63,100 nucleotides of DNA from an uncultured delta proteobacterium (GCA_900696455.1 CAADGB010000537.1:1-63100); one strand, 5' to 3'. Shown: positions 28,563-38,148, counted from the stretch's first letter. A program made the numbers and translations. The notes: generated by a model from the letters alone, not told the origin.

Positions 28563-29360
28563 TCAGCTCGTGACCCGGCGCATGATCCGGCCGGCGGCGC
28601 GGGCGGCGACCTGCCGCGGCACCAGGCGCGTGGCGAGGGCGGCGGCGCGGTTGCCGGCGCCGGGGATGACCAGGGCGCGGCGACCGAGGCCGGCCAGCGC
28701 CGCCCGCACCACCGGGCCGACCGCCATCAGCTTGCCCGGCACCTTGCGCGGATCGACGCCGGTGTTCATCGGCCCCTCGGTGTCGGTGCCGCCGGGCGCC
28801 AGGGTCAGGACGTCGACGCCGTCGCCGCCGAGCTCGACGGCCAGGGCCTCGCCGAGGAGGAGATCGAAGCCCTTGCTGGCGCCGTAGGCCGCGCTCCACG
28901 GCAGGGCCTGGAAGCCGCCGGTCGAGGCGACGATCACCATGCCGCCGCGGCCGCGGGCCACGAGGCGGCGGCCGAAGCCGTGGGCCAGCGCCAGCGGCGC
29001 CTGGCAGTTGAGCTCGACCAGGTGGCGCAGCACCGCGGCGTCGTGATCGACGAGCCGGCCCTTGAGGCTGACGCCGGCGTTGTTGATCAGGAGCCCGACG
29101 TCGAGCGCGGACACCTCGTCGAGGAGGGCGTCCACCGCGCCGGCCCGCGCCAGATCGCTGGCGACGACCTCGACCGCGACGCCGTGGGTGGCCGCCAGCT
29201 CGTCGGCCAGCGCGACCAGGCGCTGGCGTCGGCGCGCCACCAGCACCACCGCCAGGCCGCGCGCGGCGAGCTGGCGCGCGAACTCGGCGCCGATGCCCGA
29301 CGAGGCGCCGGTGACCACGGCCCAGGGACCGTACCGCTCGGGGAAGGAGGCTCTCGGCAT
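28563..29360 (-). CDS. SDR family oxidoreductase
   Basis: A 265-residue NAD(P)H-dependent short-chain dehydrogenase. TGASSGIG at about residues 18-25, then VARRRQRL (basic residues after strand two favour NADPH), NNAGVS, catalytic Ser in ASTGG, and YGASK. The layout matches the DltE/YqjQ-like classical SDRs, substrate unknown. TAGGCT ends 8 nt upstream of the ATG. It is divergent from the kinase gene at 29500 across 139 bp. Confidence 0.88.
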   Translation of the reverse strand: MPRASFPERYGPWAVVTGASSGIGAEFARQLAARGLAVVLVARRRQRLVALADELAATHGVAVEVVASDLARAGAVDALLDEVSALDVGLLINNAGVSLKGRLVDHDAAVLRHLVELNCQAPLALAHGFGRRLVARGRGGMVIVASTGGFQALPWSAAYGASKGFDLLLGEALAVELGGDGVDVLTLAPGGTDTEGPMNTGVDPRKVPGKLMAVGPVVRAALAGLGRRALVIPGAGNRAAALATRLVPRQVAARAAGRIMRRVTS

Positions 29361-29486
29361 GGTCGCCGAGCCTACCCCGGCGCGCGCCCGCGGATCGCCC
29401 GCGCCGGTCGATCGGGCGGGCCCGCGCGGCCGGTCCCGCCCGTCCGGAGGCGACCGCCCCGGCGATCGCGGGCGAGGGCGGTGGGG

Positions 29487-29492
29487 TATCAT
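29487..29492 (+). promoter_or_regulatory. -10 box (TATCAT) of the kinase gene
   Basis: It ends 7 nt before the GTG at 29500, so the transcript would begin at the start codon. No clear -35 box is visible in the GC-rich DNA upstream. Confidence 0.5.
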
Positions 29493-29499
29493 CGGGAGC

Positions 29500-32400
29500 G
29501 TGAACGAGCCTGGCGGTCCGGACGCCCCGCGCCCGACCCTGCCCGAGGGCATGGACGACAGCGCGCCGACCCAGGTCCCGGCGCCGCGGGCGGCCACCGC
29601 CGGCATCCCCACCTCGCTGCACCCGGGCGACGTCCTGGCCGGGCGCTACCGCATCGGCGCGATGCTCGGTCGCGGCGGCATGGGCGAGGTCTACGCCGCC
29701 CACGACCTCGATCTCGAGGAGGAGGTCGCGCTCAAGCTCCTCCGCACCGAGCTGTCGACCGACCCCAGCTACCGCAAGCGGCTGCGCGGCGAGGTCCGCC
29801 TGGCGCGGCGGGTCTCGCACCCCAACGTCTGCCGCGTCCACGACATCGGCCAGCACGAGGCCCACCTCTTCGTCACGATGGCGCTGGTGCCGGGCAAGAG
29901 CCTACGGCAGCTCCAGCGGGCGATCCGCGCCGGGCAGGCCCTGCCGTTCACCCTGCCGGCGATCGTCGATCTGGTCTCCCAGCTCTGCGCCGCGCTGGGC
30001 GCCGCCCACGCCGCCGGCGTGCTCCACCGCGACGTCAAGCCCGACAACGTCCTCGTCGACGACGGGCGGGTGGTGCTCACCGACTTCGGCGTGGCCAGCG
30101 TCGCCGGCACCGGCGACGACACCGTGGTCGGCACGCCGGCCTACACCGCGCCCGAGCTCCTGCGCGGCGAGCCGTGCGACGGCCGCGCCGACGTCTACGC
30201 CGCGGCGGTGGTGGCCTACGAGCTCGTCGCCGGGACCACGCCGTTCGTCCTCCACTCGATGCGCCACGCCGCCCGCCTGGCCGCCGACCGCGAGGCGGCG
30301 CCGCCGCTGCCGCCGGGGGTGGTCGAGGGCGCGCGCGGCGCCGCGCTCGATCGGGTGCTGCGCGCCGGGCTGCGCTCCGATCCCGCCGATCGCCTGCAGA
30401 CGCCGGCCGCGCTGGCCGAGGGCCTCGCCCGCGCCCTGCGCGAGTCGGCCGACGACGGCGGCGCGGCGGTGATCGCCACGGGCGAGGTGCGCGAGCCGCA
30501 GACGGTGGGCCCGGCGCGCAAGCGGGTCGAGCCGCGGGTCGCGACCGTGCTCACGTTCTTCACCGACGAGTCGACCGGACCCGAGACCATGGCCGCGGGC
30601 GAGACCCTGGCCACCCCCGAGCACGCCACCGGCGACGAGCTGGAGCGGGTGGTGGTGGACCTCGGCGGCTGGCCGGTGGCGATGAGCGCCGGCGCGGTGA
30701 CCGCGCTGTTCGGCGTGCCGACCTCGCTCGGCGACGACGCGATGCGGGCGGTGCGCGCTGCCCAGCGCCTGCTCCAGGTCCACCCCCGCGGCCGCGCCGG
30801 CGTCGACACCCGTCGGGTGATGGTGCGGCCCGACGGCGGCAACCACGCCCTGGCCGCGGTCCCCCGCGACGTGGCGCGGACCGCCGACGCCCTCGCGCTG
30901 GCGGCGGCGACCGGCCAGGTGTGGCTGTCGGCCGCGGCGTCGCGGCAGGTCGCCGGCCACGTCGACGTCGCGCCGGCGGGCGAGGTCGCCGGGGCGCGGG
31001 CGCTGCGGGTCACCGGCGAGGCCCGCCCCAGCGGCGGCGCGCCCGGCGGCGCGGCCCGCGCCCGCGAGCTGGCGCGCCTCGAGATCCTGGCCCGCGCCTG
31101 CTTCGAGGCTCGCGTCCCCCGCGTGGTCGAGATCCGCGGCGGCCCCGGCCTCGGCAAGAGCCACCTGCGCGAGAGCTTCCGCGCCCGCGTCGCCGAGCGC
31201 CGCGACGTCGAGTGGCTGGTGGCCTGCGCCGCGCCGCTGGGCGAGGCCGCCGCGCTGTCGCTGGTGCGCGCCGCCAGCGCCGAGTGGTTCGAGGCGGCGT
31301 CGCGGACGCCCGCCGGCGCCGATCGGGCGGCGACCCTGGCCGCGGCCCGGCGCTGGCTCGAGCAACGGGCGGCGCGCCGGCCGGTGGCGGTGCTGTTCGA
31401 CGACCTGCAGTGGGCCGACGAGGTGTCGCGGGCGCTGGTCGCCGAGCTGGCGACGTCGCTCGACGGCGTGCCGGTGCTGGTGGTGGTGCTCACCCGCGAG
31501 CCGGCGGGGCTGCCGGGGGCCGAGCTCATCGAGCTCGGGCCGCTCGACGACACCACCGCCCTGCGCGTCGCCCGCGAGGTCGCGCCGGCCGCCAGCGACG
31601 ACGCGCTCGCCGACGTGGTCGCGCGCGCCGGCGGCAACCCGTTCTTCGTCGAGGAGCTGGCGCGCGATCTGGTCGAGCGCGGCGACGCCTCCGGGATCCT
31701 GCCCGAGAGCGTGGAGGCGGTGGTGCAGGCCCGGCTCGATCGCCTGTCGCCGACCGCCGCCGAGCTCCTCGCCGCCGCCGCCGTGGTCGGGCGCGGCTTC
31801 TGGCGCGAGGCCGCGCGGGCGGCGCTGCCGGCGCCGGTGGGCGACACCGAGCTCGACGCCGCCCTGGCCGAGCTCGAGCGCCGGTCGCTGGCCTTCCCCA
31901 CCCCGCCCGACGCGCTCGACGACGATCGCTACGAGCTCGCCCACGCCCTGGTCCGGGACGTCGCCTACCAGCGGCTGGCGCCGCGCGAGCGCCGGCGCGC
32001 CCACGCCGCGGTCGCGCGCTGGCTCGGCGGCCAGCTCGAGGGGACGTCGACCCCGACCCTGCCCGCCGTCACCGGCGGCCTGCGCACCGGCGGCGGCACC
32101 GGCGGTGGCCCCGCCGCCGATCCCGAGCTGCTGGTGGCGCTCGCCCACCACCGCGAGCTGGGCGGCGAGACCGCGGCGGCGGTGGCGGCGTGGCGGGTCG
32201 CCGGCCTGCGCAGCCTCGAGCTGTTCGCCTACCACCAGGCGCACGCCGCCCTGCGCCGCGCCTGGGAGCTGGCCGGGGGCGACGGCGACGCCGCGCTGGC
32301 CGAGCGCCTGGGCGAGGCCGCGCTCGAGGCCGACACCCTCGACGCCGCCGATCAGGCGTTCGCCGCCGCGGTCGAGCGCACCGACGACGACGACCACGCC

Positions 32401-33426
32401 GCCCAGGCTCGCCTCGCCTACCGCCGCGGCCAGGTGGCGAGCGCGCGCGGCGATCACGCCGCCGCCATCGCCCACTACGAGCGCGGCCTGGCCCTGCTCG
32501 CGCCCGGCGGCGCGCTGAGCGAGGCCGCGCGCCTCGACCCGCGCCAGGCCGCGCTCCTGTTCGGCGCCCTGGGCTGGGTGCGCTCGTACCAGCTCGCCAG
32601 CGACGATCCGGCGGCCCTGGCCTCGTGCGAGCGCGCGGTCGAGCTGCTCGAGGGGACGCCCCACCGCCGGGAGCTGGCGCAGGCCCTGTCGCGGCTGGGC
32701 GGCGCCTACATGCGCGCCGGCCGCTGGGACGACCAGCGGCGCTGCAACCAGCGCAACCTCGAGATCGCGCTCGAGGCCGGCGACCTGCAGGCCCAGGTCA
32801 CCGCCCACATCAACCTCGGCGTCGTGCTCGGCAACCTCGGCGAGCTGGCGGCGGCGATCGAGCACACCGAGCGCGCGCTGGCCCTGTGCCGGCGCAGCGG
32901 CGCGCGCCCGACCACCGGGCTCGCGCTGTCCAACCTGGCCGGCTACCACCTCGAGCTGGGCGAGCTCGACCGCGCCGGCCACCGCCTCGCCGAGGGCATC
33001 CGCGTGCTCGAGGCCGTCGGCCAGCGCCGCATCCTGACCGAGTCGTACCTGTTCGCGGCCCGCCTCGCCGCCCGCCGCGGCGACGTCGCCACCGCCCGCG
33101 CCGAGATCGCCCGCTCGCTGGCGCTGGCGCGCGCCGCCGGCCACGCCGCCGAGGAGGCGGTGGCGCTGCGCGTGGTCGCCCAGCTCGACGCCCGCGCCGG
33201 CGATCACGCGGCGGCCGCCGCCGGCCTGGCCGAGGCCACCCGCCTCCTCGCCGACGCCGACGACCTCGAGCGCGCGCGGCTCGACGCCGCCGCCGCCCGC
33301 ATCCACGCCCGCGCCGGCCGGAGCGAGGACGCCGAGGCCGCCCGCGAGCGCGCCCGCGCCACCCTCACCCGGCTGCGCGCCGGCGCCGACCTGGTCGCCC
33401 TCGACGATCCGGAGGACGTGCGCTGA
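29500..33426 (+). CDS. Ser/Thr protein kinase with degenerate cyclase, ATPase and TPR domains
   Basis: A 1308-residue signalling protein. Kinase domain at about 50-320: GRGGMGEVY loop, VALK lysine, HRDVKPDN catalytic loop, DFG, GTPAYTAPE. Residues 345-520 look like a nucleotide cyclase homology domain (VLTFFTDESTG, TALFGVPTSLGDDAMRAV), but the GDG metal loop is replaced by SAG, so it should be inactive. An AAA-type ATPase follows (Walker A GGPGLGKSH near 547; Walker B VLFDDLQWAD near 630), then TPR-like repeats from about 860 to 1290. The start is uncertain: GTG at 29500 follows a -10 box, ATG at 29551 would lose 17 residues. The stop overlaps the next ATG (TGATG). Confidence 0.9.
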   Translation: MNEPGGPDAPRPTLPEGMDDSAPTQVPAPRAATAGIPTSLHPGDVLAGRYRIGAMLGRGGMGEVYAAHDLDLEEEVALKLLRTELSTDPSYRKRLRGEVRLARRVSHPNVCRVHDIGQHEAHLFVTMALVPGKSLRQLQRAIRAGQALPFTLPAIVDLVSQLCAALGAAHAAGVLHRDVKPDNVLVDDGRVVLTDFGVASVAGTGDDTVVGTPAYTAPELLRGEPCDGRADVYAAAVVAYELVAGTTPFVLHSMRHAARLAADREAAPPLPPGVVEGARGAALDRVLRAGLRSDPADRLQTPAALAEGLARALRESADDGGAAVIATGEVREPQTVGPARKRVEPRVATVLTFFTDESTGPETMAAGETLATPEHATGDELERVVVDLGGWPVAMSAGAVTALFGVPTSLGDDAMRAVRAAQRLLQVHPRGRAGVDTRRVMVRPDGGNHALAAVPRDVARTADALALAAATGQVWLSAAASRQVAGHVDVAPAGEVAGARALRVTGEARPSGGAPGGAARARELARLEILARACFEARVPRVVEIRGGPGLGKSHLRESFRARVAERRDVEWLVACAAPLGEAAALSLVRAASAEWFEAASRTPAGADRAATLAAARRWLEQRAARRPVAVLFDDLQWADEVSRALVAELATSLDGVPVLVVVLTREPAGLPGAELIELGPLDDTTALRVAREVAPAASDDALADVVARAGGNPFFVEELARDLVERGDASGILPESVEAVVQARLDRLSPTAAELLAAAAVVGRGFWREAARAALPAPVGDTELDAALAELERRSLAFPTPPDALDDDRYELAHALVRDVAYQRLAPRERRRAHAAVARWLGGQLEGTSTPTLPAVTGGLRTGGGTGGGPAADPELLVALAHHRELGGETAAAVAAWRVAGLRSLELFAYHQAHAALRRAWELAGGDGDAALAERLGEAALEADTLDAADQAFAAAVERTDDDDHAAQARLAYRRGQVASARGDHAAAIAHYERGLALLAPGGALSEAARLDPRQAALLFGALGWVRSYQLASDDPAALASCERAVELLEGTPHRRELAQALSRLGGAYMRAGRWDDQRRCNQRNLEIALEAGDLQAQVTAHINLGVVLGNLGELAAAIEHTERALALCRRSGARPTTGLALSNLAGYHLELGELDRAGHRLAEGIRVLEAVGQRRILTESYLFAARLAARRGDVATARAEIARSLALARAAGHAAEEAVALRVVAQLDARAGDHAAAAAGLAEATRLLADADDLERARLDAAAARIHARAGRSEDAEAARERARATLTRLRAGADLVALDDPEDVR

Positions 33427-34967
33427 TGCGCGCGAGGCGAGCCGTGGCCGGCGAGCGGCGGGCGGGCGTCGCGCGCCGGATGCGCGTCCGCGCGGCGGCG
33501 CTGCTGGCGGTCTCGATCCTGTCGGCGTGCGGCAAGGGCGAGGGACCGCGCGGGAGCGCCGGGGACGAGCCCGCGACCGGCGGCGCGACGACCGCGGCGG
33601 CCGCCGCCGACCGGCTGCAGGCCGCGGTGGTGACCGAGGTGCCGAGCGGCACCGGCGTCGAGGCCGTCCCCGACGGGCCGCTGGTGGTCGCCTCGCGGAC
33701 CGCGGTGGTGGCCGACGGCCGGGCGCTGGCCGCGATCACCGCCGGCGAGATCGATCCCGCCACCCGCGACGGGCACCGGGTACGGCCGCTGGCGACCTGG
33801 GCCGAGGCCTGGGCGGCGGCGCGCGGCGCCCCCGGCGCGCCGGTGCTGATCGCGGTCGAGCCCACGCTGCCGTCGGTCGTGGTCCTGCAGCTCGTGAGCT
33901 CGATCGCGGCGCCCGACCGCCGCGCCTTCGCGCTGGTCGTCCGGACGTCGGACGGCCCACGGTCGGTGCCGCTGCGGCTGCCCGACGGCGAGGCGGCGCC
34001 GACCGCCGACGCGGAGCCCCCGCTCGACCTGACGCTGAGCCTGGCGCCGGACCGCGCCTTCCTGTGGTCCGGCTCGGGGCAGGAGGGGACGCTCGCGTCG
34101 CCCCTGGTCACGGTCACCCCGGATCGCGGCGACCGGTGGCGGGGCGCCCTGCGCGAGCGGCTGACCGCGATCGTCACGCGGCGCTGGCACGGGCGGACCC
34201 GCCCCCCCGGCGAGCGCGCGATCACGCTCCTGGTGGCGCCCGACCTCGCCACCGCCGACCTCGTCGCAGCGCTGGTCGCGGTGCGCCACGGCGACCGCGG
34301 CGAGGAGCTCTTCCCCGCCGTCCGGCTCGGGCTGTACACGGCGCCGCCGGTGGCCGAGGCGCGCGACGCCGCTCCCCCGCCGCGGCCCGTCCTCCGCGAC
34401 GACCGCGCCCTCGACGAGGCCAGCCGCTACGCGGCGATCCTCACGTTCGAGGGCGACGACGGCGAGGACGGCCTGACCGGATCCCTCGACCGGCGCCCCG
34501 GCGCCGACCTCGCCGACCAGCTCGCCGACCTCCGCGCGGCCGGCGGTGAGGCGGGCGGCGGGCTCGCGGGCCGCGACGACACCCCGCCGGCCCGCGGGGA
34601 CCGGCCGCCGGCCGCCGACAACCCGCCGGGCCGCATCACGGTCGTCGACCGCAAGGCCTGGGGCGACAGCACGCTCACCGCCGACGCGGTCCAGCGCAGG
34701 ATCCAGGCGACCTACCTGGGTGGACTGAGGCGCTGCTGGAAGGCGGAGCTCGCGCGCGATCCGACGCTGACCGGCAGGCTCGTGCTCGACCTCACCGTCA
34801 CCGAGGCCGGCCGCGTCGCGGCGTCGCGGGTCCAGGCGCCGACGCCGGACCTGGTCGCGTGCGTACGCGGCCTGGTGGCGAGCTGGCGGTTCGATGTCCC
34901 GCGAGACGCCGACGGCGACGTGACCGAGGCCTCGTTCCAGCTCACCTTCGATCTCCGCCCCGCGTGA
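33426..34967 (+). CDS. AgmX/PglI C-terminal domain lipoprotein
   Basis: A 513-residue protein. An internal ATG at 33480 gives the better signal peptide (MRVRAAALLAVSILSAC); the upstream ATG at 33426 overlaps the kinase stop. After a disordered Ala/Thr stretch come two beta-rich regions of unknown type, then an acidic/Pro linker. The last 110 residues (ITVVDRKAWGDSTLTADAVQ, then YLGGLRRCWKAEL, LTGRLVLDLTVTEAGRV, VRGLVASWRFDVP) are the AgmX/PglI TonB-like C-terminal domain found in myxobacterial gliding and envelope proteins. Coupling to the kinase suggests a shared signalling or envelope function. Confidence 0.82.
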   Translation: MRARRAVAGERRAGVARRMRVRAAALLAVSILSACGKGEGPRGSAGDEPATGGATTAAAAADRLQAAVVTEVPSGTGVEAVPDGPLVVASRTAVVADGRALAAITAGEIDPATRDGHRVRPLATWAEAWAAARGAPGAPVLIAVEPTLPSVVVLQLVSSIAAPDRRAFALVVRTSDGPRSVPLRLPDGEAAPTADAEPPLDLTLSLAPDRAFLWSGSGQEGTLASPLVTVTPDRGDRWRGALRERLTAIVTRRWHGRTRPPGERAITLLVAPDLATADLVAALVAVRHGDRGEELFPAVRLGLYTAPPVAEARDAAPPPRPVLRDDRALDEASRYAAILTFEGDDGEDGLTGSLDRRPGADLADQLADLRAAGGEAGGGLAGRDDTPPARGDRPPAADNPPGRITVVDRKAWGDSTLTADAVQRRIQATYLGGLRRCWKAELARDPTLTGRLVLDLTVTEAGRVAASRVQAPTPDLVACVRGLVASWRFDVPRDADGDVTEASFQLTFDLRPA

Positions 34968-34977
34968 TCCCCTGGCC

Positions 34978-35532
34978 GTGCCTCACTCCCGTGTCCTCTG
35001 GCGCCTGCTGATCGGCCTCCTGGTGGCGGCGTCGATCGCTGGCGGCGTCTACCTGTGGCGCACCGGCAACCTGTCGCCCACCGCCCTGCGCGACTGGCTC
35101 GACTCGCTGGGCCCGGCGGCGCCGCTCCTGCTGGTGGCGGCGTTCGTCGCCGGCGCCTACGTCGGCGCGCCGGGGATGGTGTTCGTCATCGCCGGGCGCC
35201 TGGCCTTCGGCCCGTGGATCGGGTTCGCGGTCGGCTACGGCGGCGGGATGCTCGCCGTGATCATGCCGTTCGTCACCGCCCGGCTGCTGCGCCGCGCCGT
35301 CGCCGAGCCGATCCGGCCGCGCACGCGGATCGTGCGCTGGGCCTTCGCCCGGGTCGAGACCCACCCGGTGCGCTCCGTCATCCTGATCCGCCTGGTGGTG
35401 TGGTTCAACGCGCCGCTGTCGTACGCGCTGGCGATCACCGACATCCGCCTGCGCCACTACGCGCTGGCCTGCGCGGTGGCGCTGGCGCCGGTGGTGGTGG
35501 TGGCGATGGTGGCGACGAGCTGGTTCTTGTGA
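34978..35532 (+). CDS. TVP38/TMEM64 (VTT domain) membrane protein
   Basis: A 184-residue inner-membrane protein of the DedA/VTT superfamily. Helix at 9-27, then the VTT core: GPAAPLLLVAAFVAGAYVGA, PGMVFVIAGRLAFGPWIGFA, and the family Gly-Gly motif GYGGGMLAVIMPFVTARL, followed by HPVRSVILIRLVVWFNAPLS. These proteins are thought to act in lipid scrambling or transport. GTG start, 10 bp after the AgmX/PglI-type gene, probably the third gene of that operon. Confidence 0.86.
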   Translation: MPHSRVLWRLLIGLLVAASIAGGVYLWRTGNLSPTALRDWLDSLGPAAPLLLVAAFVAGAYVGAPGMVFVIAGRLAFGPWIGFAVGYGGGMLAVIMPFVTARLLRRAVAEPIRPRTRIVRWAFARVETHPVRSVILIRLVVWFNAPLSYALAITDIRLRHYALACAVALAPVVVVAMVATSWFL

Positions 35533-35594
35533 CGCAGCGCGGGCGGCTGTAACCGGCGCCGGGCGGCCGACCACAGTCGCGGGCGGAGGCACTC

Positions 35595-37808
35595 ATGCGC
35601 ACGCTCCCGCTCGTGGTCGCGGCCGCCGTCGTCGGCTGCGCCACCACCCGTCCGCCCGCCCTGCGCCTCGACCGCGTCGTCCTCTACCAGAACGGCATCG
35701 GCCACTTCGAGCGCTCGGGCACGCTCGCCGGCGACCGCCTGCGCCTGGTGTTGCGCCCGCACGAGGTCGACGACGTGATCAAGACCCTGACGGTGATCGA
35801 CCACGAGGGGCAGGCCCAGCAGGTGGCGGCGGTGCTGCCGACCCCGGTCGAGGCCGAGGGCGACCGCGTGGTGGTCGAGGTCGTGCTGTCGCGGCCCGGC
35901 CGCCACCTGACCGTGTCGTACGCGGTGCCGACCGCGGCGTGGAAGACCACGTACCGGGTGGCGCTGCCCGAGCGGGCCGGCGACGACGTCCTGCTCCAGG
36001 CCTGGGCCATGATCGACAACGTCTCCGAGGAGCGCTGGGAGCGCGTGCGCCTGACCCTGGCCACCGGCGCGCCGCTGTCGTTCGCCACCGACCTGCGCAC
36101 GCCGTACTTCGTGCCGCGCCCCGACGCCACCGGGGCGCTGGTCCCGGCCGGGGCGCGGGCCGCCGTCACCGCGGAGCGCGCGGCGCCCGGCGACCGCGAC
36201 GGCGACGGCATCCCCGACGCCCGCGACGCGTGTCCGACCCTGGCCGAGGACCGCGACGGGTTCGAGGACGACGACGGCTGCCCCGATCCCGACAACGATC
36301 GCGACGGCATCCCCGACGTCGAGGATCGCTGCCCCGAGGACGGCGAGCTCCGCAACGGCCTCGACGACGACGACGGCTGCCCCGACCGCGGCCGGCTGGT
36401 GGTGACCTCGCACCAGGTGATCATCACCGAGCGGATCTACTTCGGCGCCGGCCTCGCCGTCCCGGCGGCGTCGGCGGCCCCGGTCCTCGACGCGGTGGCG
36501 GCGGTCCTCAAGGGACGCCCCGAGCTCCGCGCCGTGGCCCTGGCCGGGCACGCCGCCGCCGGCGAGAGCGATCCATGGGGCCTGTCGGCGCGGCGGGCAG
36601 CGGCGGTGCGCGCCGCCCTCCTCGACCGGGGCGTGACCCAGCAGCTCGAGCTGCGCCCCTTCGGCGACAGCCAGCCGCTGGGCCGCGGCGCGGCGATCGA
36701 TCAGCGGGTCGAGCTCGAGATCCTCGACCGCGGTGGCGGCGGCGGCGGCGGGTCGCCGGCCGGGCGGCCGCGGGCCGCGGCGCTCGAGCAGAGCGTGCGC
36801 GCGCGCGCCACCACCCGCGAGATCGCCGGCGCCACCCGCCACGAGCTGGGCGACCGCGTGACCGTGCCGACCGGCACCTCGACCCTGGTCTCGGTGCTGA
36901 GCCGGCGCGTGCCCGGCGAGGACGTGTTCCTGTTCCGCCCCGATCCCGGCGCGCCGGGCTCCGAGCTGCACCCGCTGCGCGCCGCGCGCCTGGCCCTGCC
37001 CGCCGGCCTCGGGCTCGAGCCGGGCCCGGTCGCGGTCTTCGCCGAGGGCGCCTTCGCCGGCGAGGGCCTCCTCGGGCGCACCGCCGGCGGCGACGTCACC
37101 TACGTCCCCTACGCCGTCGACGGCGGCACCCGGGTGCGGGTGACGACCAGCGGCGACGAGCGGCCGCAGCGCCTGGTAGCCATCGACCGCGGGGTCGCCA
37201 CCGTCGAGGACACGCGGGTCCGCCGCACGACCTACACCGTCGAGGCCGGCGCCCGGTCGGCGGCGCGCATCTTCCTCCGCCACGCCCCGACCCCCGGCTT
37301 CACCCTGGGCGCGCTACCGCCGGGGACCGAGCGCGGCGACCACGCCGTGCTGGTGCCGCTGCCGCTGTCCGCCGCTCGGACGAGCACGGTGGTGGTCGAG
37401 GAGCGGCAGCCGGTGGAGCGCCGCCTGACCATCCTCGATCGCGACGGCGCGGCGCTCGGCCTCTACCTCGAGGGCAGCGCGCTGCCGCCGGCGACCCTGG
37501 CGCGGGTCAAGGATCTGGCCGCCGCCCGCGCCGAGCTGGGCACGGTCGAGACCGAGCTGGCGGCCCTGCGCCAGCAACTCGCCGACGCCGCCGCCCGCGC
37601 CGGCGACCTCCAGCGCAGCCTGGCGACCGTCGCCCGCCTGCCCGGCGCCGAGGCCGCCGAGCTGCGCCGTCGCCTGGTCGCCGGCCTCACCGCCGCCACC
37701 GCGCGCACCGACGAGCTGTCGCGGGCCCTCGCCGCCGCCGGCGCCCGCCAGCTCGAGGCCCGCGTCCGCGTCCAGGCCGCCCTCGAGGGCCTGACCCTCG
37801 ACGGCTGA
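35595..37808 (+). CDS. DUF4139 lipoprotein with inserted TSP3 repeats and OmpA domain
   Basis: A 737-residue predicted lipoprotein (VVGC at about 12-15). The N-terminal part (20-190) begins LDRVVLYQNGIGHFERSG and contains WKTTYRVALP, as in DUF4139 proteins. Residues 195-262 are Asp-rich thrombospondin type 3-like calcium loops (DRDGDGIPDARDACP, EDDDGCPDPDNDRDGIPDV). Residues 265-377 are an OmpA-type peptidoglycan-binding domain (ITERIYFGAGLAV, AGHAAAGESDPWGLSARRAA). DUF4139 sequence then resumes to about 630, and a coiled coil ends the protein. GGAGG precedes the ATG. An OmpA domain between two halves of DUF4139 is an odd order. Confidence 0.85.
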   Translation: MRTLPLVVAAAVVGCATTRPPALRLDRVVLYQNGIGHFERSGTLAGDRLRLVLRPHEVDDVIKTLTVIDHEGQAQQVAAVLPTPVEAEGDRVVVEVVLSRPGRHLTVSYAVPTAAWKTTYRVALPERAGDDVLLQAWAMIDNVSEERWERVRLTLATGAPLSFATDLRTPYFVPRPDATGALVPAGARAAVTAERAAPGDRDGDGIPDARDACPTLAEDRDGFEDDDGCPDPDNDRDGIPDVEDRCPEDGELRNGLDDDDGCPDRGRLVVTSHQVIITERIYFGAGLAVPAASAAPVLDAVAAVLKGRPELRAVALAGHAAAGESDPWGLSARRAAAVRAALLDRGVTQQLELRPFGDSQPLGRGAAIDQRVELEILDRGGGGGGGSPAGRPRAAALEQSVRARATTREIAGATRHELGDRVTVPTGTSTLVSVLSRRVPGEDVFLFRPDPGAPGSELHPLRAARLALPAGLGLEPGPVAVFAEGAFAGEGLLGRTAGGDVTYVPYAVDGGTRVRVTTSGDERPQRLVAIDRGVATVEDTRVRRTTYTVEAGARSAARIFLRHAPTPGFTLGALPPGTERGDHAVLVPLPLSAARTSTVVVEERQPVERRLTILDRDGAALGLYLEGSALPPATLARVKDLAAARAELGTVETELAALRQQLADAAARAGDLQRSLATVARLPGAEAAELRRRLVAGLTAATARTDELSRALAAAGARQLEARVRVQAALEGLTLDG

Positions 37809-37881
37809 CGCCCGCGCCCGCGCCGCTCCGGCCCCGAACCCGAGCCCCTCCGACTCCGCCCCGCCGGGACTTCGCTCCTGA

Positions 37882-38122
37882 CGAACGACGACCCCATCTC
37901 TCCGGTCGGCCTGAGCCCTTCACCGACCGCGGTCGGAGATCGCGGGAAGCGAACCGCGACCCCATCTCTCCGGTCGGCCTGAGCCCTTCACCGACCGCGG
38001 TCGGAGATCGCGGGAAGCGAACCGCGACCCCATCTCTCCGGTCGGCCTGAGCCGCCCGAGCGCCAGCGAGGGCGTGTCGAAGGCCGACACGCCGCGGCCG
38101 TCGCGTGAGTGATGCCGGCGCG
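37882..38122. repeat. REP-like block with 68-bp tandem units, third copy
   Basis: No gene is seen in 37809-38148. Units beginning CCCCATCTCTCCGGTCGGCC start at 37892, 37960 and 38028, a 68-bp period identical to that at 112-305 but in opposite orientation. Palindromes CCGACCGCGGTCGG lie at 37923-37936 and 37991-38004. The third unit runs into the CGGTCGGCCTGAGCCGCCCG...GTGTCGAAGGCCGAC arm (38039-38089), and 38096-38122 resembles the reverse complement of positions 1-30. The block follows the stop of the DUF4139 gene by about 75 bp. Confidence 0.85.
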
Positions 38123-38136
38123 GCGCACGGATCGGC

Positions 38137-38142
38137 TACGCT
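38137..38142 (+). promoter_or_regulatory. -10 box (TACGCT) of the carboxylic acid reductase gene
   Basis: It ends 6 nt before the GTG at 38149. No ribosome site lies between them, so a leaderless transcript is predicted. It abuts the repeat block that ends at about 38122, so the -35 region lies within repeat DNA. Confidence 0.5.
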
Positions 38143-38148
38143 CGCCCG

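Noticed and set aside
29902-33306. 1134-codon minus-strand frame opposite the kinase
   Set aside because: Antisense shadow of a gene with intact kinase and ATPase motifs; its own translation has no recognisable motif.
28980-33425. In-frame upstream extension of the AgmX/PglI-type protein to nearly 2000 residues
   Set aside because: The extension lies in another frame over the SDR and kinase genes and has no domain content; the signal peptide sits at 33426 or 33480.
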